From positions 1-50,760 of the forward strand of contig VGZO01000032.1 in NCBI GenBank assembly GCA_016872555.1: a stretch of DNA of 50,760 nt, written 5' to 3'. This document shows, piece by piece, positions 24,082 through 33,213 of this stretch (its first letter is position 1; each line of letters begins with the position of its first letter). The stretch is from Planctomycetota bacterium (GTDB lineage Bacteria; Planctomycetota; Planctomycetia; Pirellulales; UBA1268). The translations under genes and the position numbers were made by a program. The notes under the pieces are model-generated. The model ran no database searches. It was not told the DNA's origin and was given only the letters and a program-made list of their open reading frames with translations.

Positions 24082-25755
24082 ATGGGTCCTGCGTTCATCT
24101 TCCAGATCACCGATCTCACCAAGAAGTTCGGGCAGCGCGAGCTTCTCAAGAACATCAACCTCGCCTTCTACCCGGGCGCCAAGATCGGGTTGCTCGGACG
24201 CAATGGCGCGGGCAAGAGCACACTGATGAAGATCATGGCGGGGATCGACCGCGACTACGACGGCGAGGCCCGGCTCGCCGATGGCTACACCGTCGGGTAT
24301 CTCGAACAGGAACCGAATCTCGACCCCGCCAAGACCGTGTTCGAAAACGTGATGGCGGCCGTCGAGCATTCCCGCTCCGTGCTCCGCCGCTTCGAGGAGA
24401 TCAATGCCCGTCTCGGCGAGCCGATCGCCGACGCCGAGATGGAGAAACTGCTCGCCGAGCAGGCGACCGTCCAGGACGAGATCGACGCCAAGAACCTGTG
24501 GGACCTCGACCGCCAGGTGGAGATCGCGATGGACGCGATGAATCTTCCCCCCGGTGACTGGGGTGTGGCGACCCTGTCCGGCGGCGAGCGGAGGCGGGTG
24601 GCACTGTGCCGGCTCCTCCTCGAGAAGCCCGACCTGCTGCTCCTCGACGAGCCCACCAATCACCTCGACGCCGAGAGCGTCGATTGGCTCGAACGGCACC
24701 TCGGAGAGTATCCGGGGACCGTCGTGGCGGTGACCCACGACCGCTACTTCCTCGACAACGTCGCCAAGTGGATCCTCGAAGTCGACCACGGCCGGGGGAT
24801 TCCCTTCGAGGGGAACTACTCGGCCTGGCTCGAGCAGAAGAAGGCGCGGCTGGTGTTGGAGGAGAAGCAGGCCAGCGCCCGGCAGAAGACCCTCGACCGT
24901 GAGCTGGAATGGGTGCGGATGTCGCCGAAGGCGCGGCAGGCGAAGAGCAAGGCGCGTCTCGCAGCCTATGAGAAACTGGCCGCCGAGCAGGCCGCCGTCC
25001 GCGACCAGGACATCGAGATCTTCATCCCCGCCAGCCGCCCGCTCGGCGACCAGGTGATCGACGTCGAGAAGATCTCAAAGGGCTACGGCGACAAGGTGCT
25101 GTTCGAGAACCTCTCCTTCCGGCTCCCGCCCGGTGGCATCGTCGGCATCATCGGGCCCAACGGCGCCGGCAAGACGACCCTGTTCCGGATCCTCGTCGGC
25201 GCCGAACAGCCCGATTCAGGGACGGTCACGATCGGTTCGACCGTCGACATCGGCTACGTCGACCAGAACCGCGACGCCCTCGATCCCGGCAAGACGGTCT
25301 TCGAGGAGATTTCCGAGGGCCACGACACGCTCGATCTGGGCAAGCGGACCGTCAACGCCCGCAGCTACGTGGCGAAGTTCAACTTCATGGGCCCCGACCA
25401 GCAGAAGAAGGTCGGGACGCTGTCGGGGGGAGAACGCAACCGCGTCCATCTCGCCAAACTGCTGCGTGGCGGAGCCAACCTCCTGCTCCTCGACGAGCCG
25501 ACCAACGATCTCGACGTCGACACGCTCCGGTCGCTCGAGGAGGGGATCACGTCGTTCGCCGGCAGCGTCGTCGTCATCACCCACGACCGCTGGTTCCTCG
25601 ACCGCCTCGCGACCCACATCATCGCCTTCGAGGGGGACGGTTACGTCCATGTCTGCGAGGGCAATTTCGAGGTCTACGAGCGGAGTCGGCGCGAGCGGCT
25701 CGGCATCGCCGCCGACGAACCCCACCGCTTCCGCTACAAGAAGCTGCAGCACTGA
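24082..25755 (+). CDS. ettA: ABC-F translation factor EttA
   Basis: A 557-residue soluble tandem ABC protein. EttA binds the ribosomal E site and gates entry into elongation according to the ATP/ADP ratio. First cassette: [44 protein letters not shown]. Second: [42 protein letters not shown]. Between them is the P-site tRNA-interaction linker (about 245-305) with [20 protein letters not shown], diagnostic of EttA. Length agrees with E. coli EttA (555). ATG 24082 fits; an in-frame GTG three codons upstream is possible. It is divergent from the sulfurtransferase and converges on ispH with 19 bases between stops. Confidence 0.95.
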   Translation: MGPAFIFQITDLTKKFGQRELLKNINLAFYPGAKIGLLGRNGAGKSTLMKIMAGIDRDYDGEARLADGYTVGYLEQEPNLDPAKTVFENVMAAVEHSRSVLRRFEEINARLGEPIADAEMEKLLAEQATVQDEIDAKNLWDLDRQVEIAMDAMNLPPGDWGVATLSGGERRRVALCRLLLEKPDLLLLDEPTNHLDAESVDWLERHLGEYPGTVVAVTHDRYFLDNVAKWILEVDHGRGIPFEGNYSAWLEQKKARLVLEEKQASARQKTLDRELEWVRMSPKARQAKSKARLAAYEKLAAEQAAVRDQDIEIFIPASRPLGDQVIDVEKISKGYGDKVLFENLSFRLPPGGIVGIIGPNGAGKTTLFRILVGAEQPDSGTVTIGSTVDIGYVDQNRDALDPGKTVFEEISEGHDTLDLGKRTVNARSYVAKFNFMGPDQQKKVGTLSGGERNRVHLAKLLRGGANLLLLDEPTNDLDVDTLRSLEEGITSFAGSVVVITHDRWFLDRLATHIIAFEGDGYVHVCEGNFEVYERSRRERLGIAADEPHRFRYKKLQH

Positions 25756-25774
25756 TCCGCACGTCCGGCCGGGG

Positions 25775-26728
25775 TCAGGCCATCGGCAGCCTGGCCGCGG
25801 CGGCCGAACGCAATTCACGCGGGAGTGGGAAATAGACCTGTTCCTCGCGGATCGTGCGCTCTTCGACGGTGGCGCCGAAGCGGTCGCGGAGCCAGGCGAC
25901 GCATTCCTGCACGACGTTCTCCGGGGCGCTGGCGCCGGCGGTGACGACGACGGTCTCGTTGCCGGAGAACCACGCCGGGTCGATCTCGTGGGGCCCGTCG
26001 ATGAGATGGGCGCGGCGCCCGACATCGAGGGCCAGTTCGGCCAACCGCTGGCTGTTGGAGCTGTTGTGGCTGCCGACGACGAGGACGATGTCGGCACCCT
26101 CGGCGAGGATCCTGACCGCCTCCTGGCGGTTTTGCGTGGCGTAGCAGATGTCGTCCTTCGGCGGACCGGCGATCGCCGGAAAGCGCTGCTTGAGGCGGCC
26201 GATGATCCGGGAAGCGTCGTCCACGGAGAGCGTCGTCTGCGTCAGGTAGGCGAGCCGGTCGGCAGCGGTGAACGGCAAACGGTCGACGTCGGCCTCGGTC
26301 TCGACCAAGGTGATCGATGCCAGAGCGTGACCCATCGTGCCGATCACCTCGTCGTGCCCCTCGTGGCCGATGAGCACGATGTGGTACCCGGCCGACGCAT
26401 AACGGACCGCCTCGAGGTGGACCTTCGTCACCAGCGGGCAGGTGGCGTCGATCGCGGTCAGCCGCCGCGCCTCCGCCAAGCGCCTCACCGCGGGCGCCAC
26501 GCCATGCGCCGAGAACAGCAACACCGCCCCCTCCGGAACCTCCTCGACCGCGTCGACGAACACGACGCCCTCGCGGGTGAACCGTTCCACGACGTGCTTG
26601 TTGTGGACGATCTCGTGAAACACGTAGACCGGCTTGCCGTAGCAGCGGAGTGCGGTTTCCAGGGTTTCGATCGCCATGTTGACCCCGGCGCAAAAGCCGC
26701 GGGGGCCGGCGAGAAGGATCGTGAGCAT
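25775..26728 (-). CDS. ispH: 4-hydroxy-3-methylbut-2-enyl diphosphate reductase
   Basis: A 317-residue enzyme that makes IPP and DMAPP in the last step of the MEP pathway. Three cysteines hold its 4Fe-4S cluster: GPRGFCAGVNMAIE near residue 13, IDATCPLVTKVH, and DDICYATQNRQEAV. VYVFHEIVHNKHVV, LIGHEGHDEVIGTMG and VVGSHNSSNSQRL are the conserved substrate-binding stretches. The ATG at 26728 is used because MLTILLAGPRGFCAG is the normal N-terminus; an upstream in-frame start (26818 or 26800) would add unconserved residues. The gene is divergent from hpnC-hpnD-hpnE with a 202-base gap, so precursor supply and precursor use face each other. Confidence 0.95.
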   Translation of the reverse strand: MLTILLAGPRGFCAGVNMAIETLETALRCYGKPVYVFHEIVHNKHVVERFTREGVVFVDAVEEVPEGAVLLFSAHGVAPAVRRLAEARRLTAIDATCPLVTKVHLEAVRYASAGYHIVLIGHEGHDEVIGTMGHALASITLVETEADVDRLPFTAADRLAYLTQTTLSVDDASRIIGRLKQRFPAIAGPPKDDICYATQNRQEAVRILAEGADIVLVVGSHNSSNSQRLAELALDVGRRAHLIDGPHEIDPAWFSGNETVVVTAGASAPENVVQECVAWLRDRFGATVEERTIREEQVYFPLPRELRSAAAARLPMA

Positions 26729-26930
26729 GCGGCGTTGTCCCGTTCGGATCGCATCGAAAAACGGTCCGGCGTATCCTAGCAGGCTGCCGCTGATCGCCAT
26801 GCCACGGTCGTGCCGCACGACGCCCGGGGCCGGCCGAAAGGTTTCCCGGCGACTCGCCGGCGGTCACCATCCGTGCCAGTTACGAGGTCGGCCGATCCGC
26901 CCGCTCCCCCCGACCCGCCGACCGACGCCC

Positions 26931-27920
26931 GTGAACCCCGAGCGTTTCCATCCCGAGTTCACCCCCCGGCCCGGCCGCGACTCGGCCGCCTGGGATCTCG
27001 CGCCGCTGCCGAGGAGCCTCGATCGAGCTGCGGCCGAGGCGTACTGCCGGCAGGTCGCCGGCCGCCACTACGAGAACTTCAGCGTCGTCACGGCGCTGGT
27101 CCCGCGCCGCCTGCGGCAGGACTTCGCCACCGTCTACACGTTCTGCCGCTGGAGCGACGATCTCGCCGACGAGGCCCCCGACCCATCCGCCGGCCTCGAG
27201 GCCCTCGCGCGGTGGCGCGAAGGGCTCGACGACTGCTTCGCCGGTCGCCCCGGGCATCCGGTATTCGTGGCGCTGGCGGCGACCGCGCGACGCGGAGGCC
27301 TCGACGCCCGACCGTTTCACGATCTCCTCGACGCCTTCGCCGAGGACCTCGCGTTCGACCGCGACGGCGTCGTCGTCCGCTATCCCGACCGTCGCGCGTT
27401 GGTGGGCTACTGCCGCCGGTCGGCCGATCCGGTGGGGCGGATCGTCCTCGGTCTCGACGGCTGCCACGGCGAGGCGGAAGCACGCCACTCCGATGCGATC
27501 TGCACCGGATTGCAGCTGGTCAACTTCTGGCAGGACCTGCGCCGCGACCGCCTCGCCGGCAGGGTCTACGTGCCCGAGGAGGACCTCCGCGACCATGGTG
27601 TCACGGCCGACGACCTCGCCGCACCGCGGGCCTCGCGGGAGGTCCGCGCGCTGGTCGCGTCGCTCGTCGCCTGGGTGCACGAGTGCTTCGCCGCCGGCGC
27701 GGCGCTCGAAGCCACCGCGCCGCCCGCCCTGCGCCCGGCGATCGGCTTGTTCCGTGCCGGCGGGAAGGCGCTGGTGACCGCGATCGAACGTGCCGGGCAC
27801 GACACGCTTGCGGCGCGGCCGACGGTGTCGTCGCCGACCAAAGCCTGGCTCCTGGCGCGGGCACTGCTTACGGCGGCGTGGTGGCGGGGCCGCCCGGTCG
27901 TCACGGAGCGGGGAGCGTGA
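26931..27920 (+). CDS. hpnC: Hydroxysqualene synthase HpnC
   Basis: A 329-residue trans-prenyltransferase-like protein. In the HpnCDE route HpnC converts presqualene diphosphate to hydroxysqualene. AGRHYENFSVVTALVP is the HpnC signature (HYENF). YTFCRWSDDLADE (70-81) is the first acidic motif, and LVNFWQDLRRDRLAGRVYVPEEDL is the second region. The GTG at 26931 is taken as start because the family N-terminus lies just downstream; no Shine-Dalgarno is visible, and other starts are possible. The stop overlaps the GTG start of hpnD by four bases. Confidence 0.93.
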   Translation: MNPERFHPEFTPRPGRDSAAWDLAPLPRSLDRAAAEAYCRQVAGRHYENFSVVTALVPRRLRQDFATVYTFCRWSDDLADEAPDPSAGLEALARWREGLDDCFAGRPGHPVFVALAATARRGGLDARPFHDLLDAFAEDLAFDRDGVVVRYPDRRALVGYCRRSADPVGRIVLGLDGCHGEAEARHSDAICTGLQLVNFWQDLRRDRLAGRVYVPEEDLRDHGVTADDLAAPRASREVRALVASLVAWVHECFAAGAALEATAPPALRPAIGLFRAGGKALVTAIERAGHDTLAARPTVSSPTKAWLLARALLTAAWWRGRPVVTERGA

Positions 27921-28825
27921 CCGTGGACACCCTCGCCGCCGACCATCGCCACTGCGCCGAGGTGTTGTCGCGTTCCGGTTCGAGCTTCACGCTGCCGATC
28001 CGGCTCCTGCCGGCCGCCAAGCGGCGCGGCACGACGGCGCTGTACGCCTTCTGCCGACGGGCCGATGACATCGTCGACGACGCCGCCGACCGGCACGCCG
28101 CCGGGGTGGCGCTCGACGCCTTCGGCGCCGACGTCGACGAGGCGCTGGCCGGCCGGGTGTCGTCCGATCCGATGCTCCGCGCCCTGGCCGACACGGTGCG
28201 CCGCTTCTCGATCCCCCGCCGTCACCTCGCGGAGATCCTCGCCGGCGTCCGCATGGACCTCGATCACGCCGGCTACGAGACCTTCGACGAGTTGCGCACC
28301 TACTGCGCCCGGGTGGCGGGGGCCGTCGGGCTGGCGGCGATCCACGTCTGGGGCTTCCACTCGCCCCGTGCCCTCGAGGTGGCCCACGATTGCGGCCTCG
28401 CCTTCCAGCTCACCAACATCCTCCGCGACATCCCCGAGGACCGGGCCCGTGGCCGCCTCTACCTTCCGGCGAGCGACCTGGCCGCAGCCGGGTGCGCGGT
28501 GGAGGAGTTGACCGCCGCTGCTCCCTCGTCGGGGCTGGTGCGGCTGGCGGAGCTCGAGTGCCGCCGCGCCCGCGACTTGTTCCTCCGCGCTGCCGAGCTC
28601 GACGGCCTGCTGTCGGCCGACGGGCGCCGGGTGTTCAGGGCGATGTTCGGGGTCTACGGCTGCCTGTTCCGCGCGGTCGAACGCGCCGGCGCGGCGATCT
28701 TCCGCCAGCGTGTCCGGACCGGCAAAGCACGGGTGATGGCGGCGGCGCTGCTCACCGTGGGGATCGGTCCCCGGGCGATTCTGGCCCGTTCAATGCCACT
28801 GCAGGAGCGACACCGTCATGGGTGA
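27917..28825 (+). CDS. hpnD: Presqualene diphosphate synthase HpnD
   Basis: A 302-residue enzyme that joins two farnesyl diphosphates head to head into presqualene diphosphate. SSFTLPIRLLPAAKRRGTTALYAFCRRADDIVDD (23-55) contains the first Asp-rich motif DDIVDD. YCARVAGAVGLAAIHVWG and LAFQLTNILRDIPEDRARGRLYLP carry the second acidic motif DIPED. The GTG at 27917 has GGGAG directly upstream (27911-27915) and overlaps the hpnC stop as GTGA. The 3' end overlaps the hpnE start by eight bases. hpnC, hpnD and hpnE therefore form a tightly coupled unit. Confidence 0.94.
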   Translation: MTVDTLAADHRHCAEVLSRSGSSFTLPIRLLPAAKRRGTTALYAFCRRADDIVDDAADRHAAGVALDAFGADVDEALAGRVSSDPMLRALADTVRRFSIPRRHLAEILAGVRMDLDHAGYETFDELRTYCARVAGAVGLAAIHVWGFHSPRALEVAHDCGLAFQLTNILRDIPEDRARGRLYLPASDLAAAGCAVEELTAAAPSSGLVRLAELECRRARDLFLRAAELDGLLSADGRRVFRAMFGVYGCLFRAVERAGAAIFRQRVRTGKARVMAAALLTVGIGPRAILARSMPLQERHRHG

Positions 28826-30200
28826 GCGGCGCGTCGTCGTCGTCGGCGGCGGCCTCGCCGGACTGGCGGCGGCCGACGCCCTGGCCGGCGTCGGCGTGCC
28901 GGTGACGCTCGTCGAGGCCCGCCGCGGTGTCGGCGGCCGTGCCGCCTCGTTCGAAGATCCGGCCGGGGGCGGCGTCGTGGACGCCTGTCAGCACGTCGCC
29001 ATGGGCTGCTGCACGCACTTCCGCGATCTTTGCCGGCGGGCCGGGATCCTCGACGCGGTGCGCACCGACCGGACGCTGTGGTTCATCGGCCCCGACGGCC
29101 GAAGATCGGCGTGCACGCCGGCGCGCTGGCTGCCGGCGCCGCTCCACCTCGCGCCGCTGCTGGCCGGGATGCAGCACTTCAGCCTCGCCGAGCGCGCGAG
29201 CTTGGCAGTGGGGATGCTCCGGTTGGCGCGGCCGCTGGCGAACCCCGAGGGAATCACCGCCGCCCGCTGGTTGGCCGCGATCGGCCAGCGGGAACGGGTG
29301 GTCCGGCTGTTCTGGCAGCCGGTCATCGAAAGCGCTCTGGGGGAATCGCTCGACCTCGTCGGGCTCGGGCCGGCGCGCAAGGTGATCGTCGATGGCTTCC
29401 TCGCCCATCGCGAGGCGGTCGAGCTGCTCGTGCCCCGGCGGCCTCTCGGCGAGTTGTTCGGCGCGCGGTTGGCGGACTGGCTGGTGACGCGCGGCGTGGT
29501 GCTCCGCACCGGGGCGCCGGCGACGGCCGTTCACCGCGACGGGGCCGGGGCGGCCTGCGCCGTGGCGACCCCGGCCGGTGATCATCCCGCCACGGCGGTC
29601 GTCGCGGCGGTCCCGTGGCGCGCCGCGGCGCGGCTCGTGCCCGATGCCGTGCCCGCGGTCGCCGAGCACTTCGCCGGGTCGCCGATCACGGCGGTGCACC
29701 TGTGGTTCGACCGCGAGGTGATCGACCTCCCCCATGCGGTGCTCGTCGGGCGGACGAGCCAGTGGGTGTTCCGCCCTGACACGGGTGCCGAGGCGGAAGC
29801 ACCGGGGTATTGCCAGGTGGTGATCAGCGCGTCCCGAGGGCTGCTCGGTGGTGATCGGCAGCTGCTCGTCGACACCGTCGTCGACGAGCTCGCCGCGGTC
29901 TTTCCAGACGTCGCCGGCGCCACGGTCCGTCACGCGCGGGTGGTCACCGACCCGACGGCGGTACTCTCGGTCCGACCCGGTGTCGACGCCGTCCGGCCGC
30001 GGGCCGCGACGGGGATCCCGGGGCTGTTCCTCGCCGGCGATTGGACCGCTACCGGGTGGCCGTCGACGATGGAGGGGGCGATCCGCAGCGGACGGACGGC
30101 CGCGGTCGCCGTGGCCCGCCATCTGGGTGCCCCCCTGCCTCCCCCCGTGCCCGAGCTGCCGCGCGCCTGGTTGACCCGGATGATCGCCGGCCGCGGCTGA
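28818..30200 (+). CDS. hpnE: Hydroxysqualene dehydroxylase/FAD oxidoreductase HpnE
   Basis: A 460-residue flavoprotein of the phytoene desaturase/amine oxidase fold that reduces hydroxysqualene to squalene. The dinucleotide-binding motif VVVVGGGLAGLAAADAL lies at 6-22, followed by VTLVEARRGVGGRAASF. DACQHVAMGCC, LFWQPVIESALGES and the C-terminal FLAGDWTATGWPSTMEGAIRSGRTAA, where the flavin is held, are typical of HpnE. The start overlaps hpnD by eight bases. It converges on the hpnG-like gene with 18 bases between stops, so the two are not in the same operon. Confidence 0.94.
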   Translation: MGERRVVVVGGGLAGLAAADALAGVGVPVTLVEARRGVGGRAASFEDPAGGGVVDACQHVAMGCCTHFRDLCRRAGILDAVRTDRTLWFIGPDGRRSACTPARWLPAPLHLAPLLAGMQHFSLAERASLAVGMLRLARPLANPEGITAARWLAAIGQRERVVRLFWQPVIESALGESLDLVGLGPARKVIVDGFLAHREAVELLVPRRPLGELFGARLADWLVTRGVVLRTGAPATAVHRDGAGAACAVATPAGDHPATAVVAAVPWRAAARLVPDAVPAVAEHFAGSPITAVHLWFDREVIDLPHAVLVGRTSQWVFRPDTGAEAEAPGYCQVVISASRGLLGGDRQLLVDTVVDELAAVFPDVAGATVRHARVVTDPTAVLSVRPGVDAVRPRAATGIPGLFLAGDWTATGWPSTMEGAIRSGRTAAVAVARHLGAPLPPPVPELPRAWLTRMIAGRG

Positions 30201-30218
30201 GCGGGCCCCACGCCACGG

Positions 30219-30929
30219 TCAGGGGTCGGACACCAAGCCACACAGTGCCACGAGCGCCGAGCCGAGACGGCGCGAATCGACCACCGCGTGCTCCCACAGC
30301 CGCCAGAGATCGACCACCGCTCCGGGTCGGCGGCCGATTCCACCGACGGCGGCGCCGAGGCGACGCCACGGCGACTGCGGCCGCACCAGTGCCACGACCT
30401 CGGGGGGGAGATGCTCGTCGGCGCCGTCCGAGACGACCCGGATCCCGGCGCAGGGGATGCCGTGGGTGGCACCAGCGCTGGCGACCGCGTGGCTTTCCAT
30501 GTCGACCAGGGCCGCTCCGGTTGACTCCCGGAGAGTACGCTTGGCGGCAGGGTCGGCGACCGGCCGGTCGACCGTCAGGATCGTCCCACGGGCCTCCGCC
30601 AGGAACGGCAGCGACGCCAACTCCCGGGGCGGCTCGCCGGCGCGAAGAACGCGGTCGATCACGACCAGCACGCCGCGTTCGAATGCCGGGTCAAGCGCGC
30701 CGGCGAAGCCGGCAGTGACCAACAGACGCGGCCGATGCCCGGCGACGAGAAGCGCCGTGCCGGCGGCTGCCGCCGCGACGCCGACCCCGGCCACGGTCCA
30801 GGCCACGCGGCACCCGCCGATCGTGCCGGTGTGGATGGCGATGCCAGACGCCGTACGCAGCGCCTCGTGATCGTGGGCGTGGGGCGTCAAGCCGTCCGCC
30901 TCGATGTCGAGCGCGAACACGATCCCCAT
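30219..30929 (-). CDS. hpnG: Phosphorylase-superfamily nucleosidase, probable adenosylhopane nucleosidase
   Basis: A 236-residue protein of the MTA/SAH nucleosidase fold. GIVFALDIEADGL is the N-terminal strand, LLVTAGFAGALDPAF the glycine-rich strand, and LVDMESHAVASAG holds the ribose-contacting glutamate as in V-D-M-E-S. IRVVSDGADEHLPPEV follows. HpnG removes adenine from adenosylhopane to give ribosylhopane; with hpnH and hpnCDE nearby this is the best fit. Alternatives are an MTA/SAH nucleosidase or futalosine hydrolase. The ATG 30929 is used; a GTG at 30986 overlapping the kinase stop as GTGA would add 19 residues and suggests translational coupling to the two-component genes. Confidence 0.72.
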   Translation of the reverse strand: MGIVFALDIEADGLTPHAHDHEALRTASGIAIHTGTIGGCRVAWTVAGVGVAAAAAGTALLVAGHRPRLLVTAGFAGALDPAFERGVLVVIDRVLRAGEPPRELASLPFLAEARGTILTVDRPVADPAAKRTLRESTGAALVDMESHAVASAGATHGIPCAGIRVVSDGADEHLPPEVVALVRPQSPWRRLGAAVGGIGRRPGAVVDLWRLWEHAVVDSRRLGSALVALCGLVSDP

Positions 30930-30982
30930 CGCGACCGCCGGCCGCGGTGTCTCTCCCTGCCCCGGTCGCCTGACGGATGGAA

Positions 30983-32458
30983 TCACGGCGTGCCGGCCGC
31001 GGCGACCTCCATCCGGTCGGTCAGATCATGGTGCCCGGACTGCCGTGCCGCCTTCACGATCGGCAGTGACACCACCACCGAGGTGCCGATACCCGGTCGG
31101 CTCGACATCGTGATCGAGCCGCCGTACCGATTCACGATCGAGCGGCAGATCGCCAGACCGAGGCCCCCGCCGCGTCGGACGTCGCTCCGGTCGCGTGCCG
31201 GGTCGACCTGGTAGAAGCGATCGAAAATGAACGGCAGATGCCGGGCGTCGACGCCGATCCCGTTGTCGGTGATCGCGAGCCCGCAGGTCAGACCACTCGA
31301 TCCGACACGCAACACCACGCGGACCGCCCCGCCCGGTGCGGTGAAGCGAATCGCGTTGTCGACGAGGTTGGCGACCACCTGGCGGATGTCACCGGGTTCG
31401 ACGCGGACGGCGCACGGGCCGGCGACATCGGCGACCAGTTCGATGCTCCGGTCCTCGGCGACGACGGCGAACATCCCGACGGTCGCCTGCACGACCGGTA
31501 CGATGTCGATCGCGGCTGGTGACGGCGTCGGCGAGGCGGAGGTCGCCTCGGTGAGCAGCAGGAGGTTGTTGGCGAGTTTGGAGAGATGCCGTGACTCCGT
31601 CAGCACGTCCTCGATCGTCCGTCGGTACTCGTTCTCCGTCCGCTCCTTGGTGGCGGCGACCTCGAGCGTGCTCTGGATCGCGGTCAGTGGTCCCCGAATC
31701 TCGTGGGCCGCGTCGGCGACGAATTGCTCCTGGCGGTCGACATGGTGGGCGACGTCGTCGAGGAGGCGATTGATCTTCGCCGCCAGTCTGTCGAGCTCGT
31801 CTCCCGAGCCCTGCAAGTGAAGCCGATCGCCGAGCGTCGTCGGCGAGAGCGAGTCGGCCACCTCGAGGATGTGGGCGAGCGGACGCGTGGCGCGCAGCGC
31901 GAGCCAGTAGCCGGCCAGCGGTGTGCACAACGCGACCACAAGGCCGATCGGGACCAGCAGTGAGGTCACCGCCGACACCCGCTCGTCGATCTTGGACCGG
32001 GGCATCCCGATCCGCACGTAGAACGGCGTCGCCGCGGGGTCCGTGATGCGGCGGCGCGCCCAGACGTACCCTCCGCCCGACACCACCGCCTCGGCGCGGC
32101 TCTCGTCGACGGGGCGTGAGACGATGTAGTCGGGGCAGGTCGGGCTCTTCCAGACCGTGTCCCGGTCACCGCGCACGAGGTGGACGAACCACCCGCGGTC
32201 GACGTGCCCCGTGGCCGTGCGCCGCAACTCGGCGACGACCTGAGCGGTATCGGGGTAGGCTTCGTTGAGCGCCAGGGCCGTCGCCCGAACCTCACCGAGG
32301 AGAACGTCACCCGCTTCGTTGAACAGCGCCACCCGCACGCCGCTCCGCGCGGCGGCGAGCACGAGCAACAGGCCGGCGAGGACTGCAGCCGTGTTGACGA
32401 CGGTCAGCTGGATCCGCAGCGGCAGAGCGCGGAATCCGTCAATCGGCCGCCAGCGCAT
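30983..32458 (-). CDS. Membrane sensor histidine kinase, EnvZ/PhoR class
   Basis: A 491-residue two-helix sensor kinase. Membrane segments are at about 17-38 and 165-187, with a periplasmic domain of about 125 residues between them; this has CPDYIV and no named fold. A HAMP linker follows (188-240), then the H box VADAAHEIRGPLTAI with H252, the N box VVANLVDNAIRFTAPGG, G1 ITDNGIGVD, F FIFDRFYQVD and G2 RRGGGLGLAICRSIV. The ATG at 32458 overlaps the response regulator by 20 bases. The stop overlaps a GTG of the hpnG-like gene. The stimulus is unknown; the coupling raises the possibility of a membrane-state signal. Confidence 0.92.
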   Translation of the reverse strand: MRWRPIDGFRALPLRIQLTVVNTAAVLAGLLLVLAAARSGVRVALFNEAGDVLLGEVRATALALNEAYPDTAQVVAELRRTATGHVDRGWFVHLVRGDRDTVWKSPTCPDYIVSRPVDESRAEAVVSGGGYVWARRRITDPAATPFYVRIGMPRSKIDERVSAVTSLLVPIGLVVALCTPLAGYWLALRATRPLAHILEVADSLSPTTLGDRLHLQGSGDELDRLAAKINRLLDDVAHHVDRQEQFVADAAHEIRGPLTAIQSTLEVAATKERTENEYRRTIEDVLTESRHLSKLANNLLLLTEATSASPTPSPAAIDIVPVVQATVGMFAVVAEDRSIELVADVAGPCAVRVEPGDIRQVVANLVDNAIRFTAPGGAVRVVLRVGSSGLTCGLAITDNGIGVDARHLPFIFDRFYQVDPARDRSDVRRGGGLGLAICRSIVNRYGGSITMSSRPGIGTSVVVSLPIVKAARQSGHHDLTDRMEVAAAGTP

Positions 32459-33110
32459 AGCCGCGCCCCCGGATCGTGCGCACGAACGATTCCCCACGGC
32501 CGCGATCGATCTTCCCGCGGAGGCGGTTGATGTGGACCTCGATGACGTTCGTCGGGCCGTCCCAATCGAATCCCCAGACGTGCTCGCACAGCATCTTCCG
32601 GGTCACGACCTGACCGTGGTACCGCATCAGCAGTTCGAGCATGCTGAACTCGGTCGGTGTGAGGTCGATCGTCCGGTCGTCGATCACGACGCGCTTGTTG
32701 GCGAGGCTGAGCTGGAGAGTCCCGACACAGAGCTCCATCGCCGGACGGTGGCTCGCCCTGCGGTGGACCGCCTCGACCCGGGCGAGCAGTTCGTCCATCG
32801 CGAACGGTTTGACGAGGTAGTCGTCGGCACCGGCCTCGAATCCCGCGAGTTTGTCGGGGACCGTTCCCAGTGCGGTGAGCACGATCACCGGCGTCCGCAC
32901 GCCGCCGGCGCGGGCCTCGCGGAGCAGGTCGAGGCCCTGGCGTTTGGGGAGCATGATGTCGAGCACGACGACGTCGCTGCCCAAGAGCGCCGCGCTCTGC
33001 GTGGCCCGCTCGCCGTCCTCGAAACAGGTGCAGGAGTGCCCGGCTTCCTCGGCGGCGGTGCGGATCGCGCGGGCGACGACCGCGTCGTCTTCGATGATCG
33101 CGATCTGCAT
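32439..33110 (-). CDS. OmpR/PhoB-family response regulator
   Basis: A 223-residue regulator. The receiver (1-118) has D8-D9 in AIIEDDA, phospho-acceptor D51 in VVVLDIMLPK and a conserved lysine in YLVKPF. The C-terminal winged helix (about 125-221) has LTPTEFSMLELLM, VVTRKMLCEHVWGFDWDGPTN, VIEVHINRLRGKI and VRTIRGRGYAL, which is diagnostic of the OmpR/PhoB group. It is the first gene of a regulator, kinase and hpnG-like set on the minus strand. The ATG at 33110 is the start that places the receiver at residue 1. guaA ends 103 bases upstream. Confidence 0.94.
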   Translation of the reverse strand: MQIAIIEDDAVVARAIRTAAEEAGHSCTCFEDGERATQSAALLGSDVVVLDIMLPKRQGLDLLREARAGGVRTPVIVLTALGTVPDKLAGFEAGADDYLVKPFAMDELLARVEAVHRRASHRPAMELCVGTLQLSLANKRVVIDDRTIDLTPTEFSMLELLMRYHGQVVTRKMLCEHVWGFDWDGPTNVIEVHINRLRGKIDRGRGESFVRTIRGRGYALAAD

Positions 33111-33213
33111 GCCACGCTCCCCCGCGCCCGTCGAACCGCCCCGGTGCACGCCCGTGCGGCCGGTGAACCCGTGGCGGCGACCATCGGCCGGCGCCGACGG
33201 TCGTCCGTCGCGT

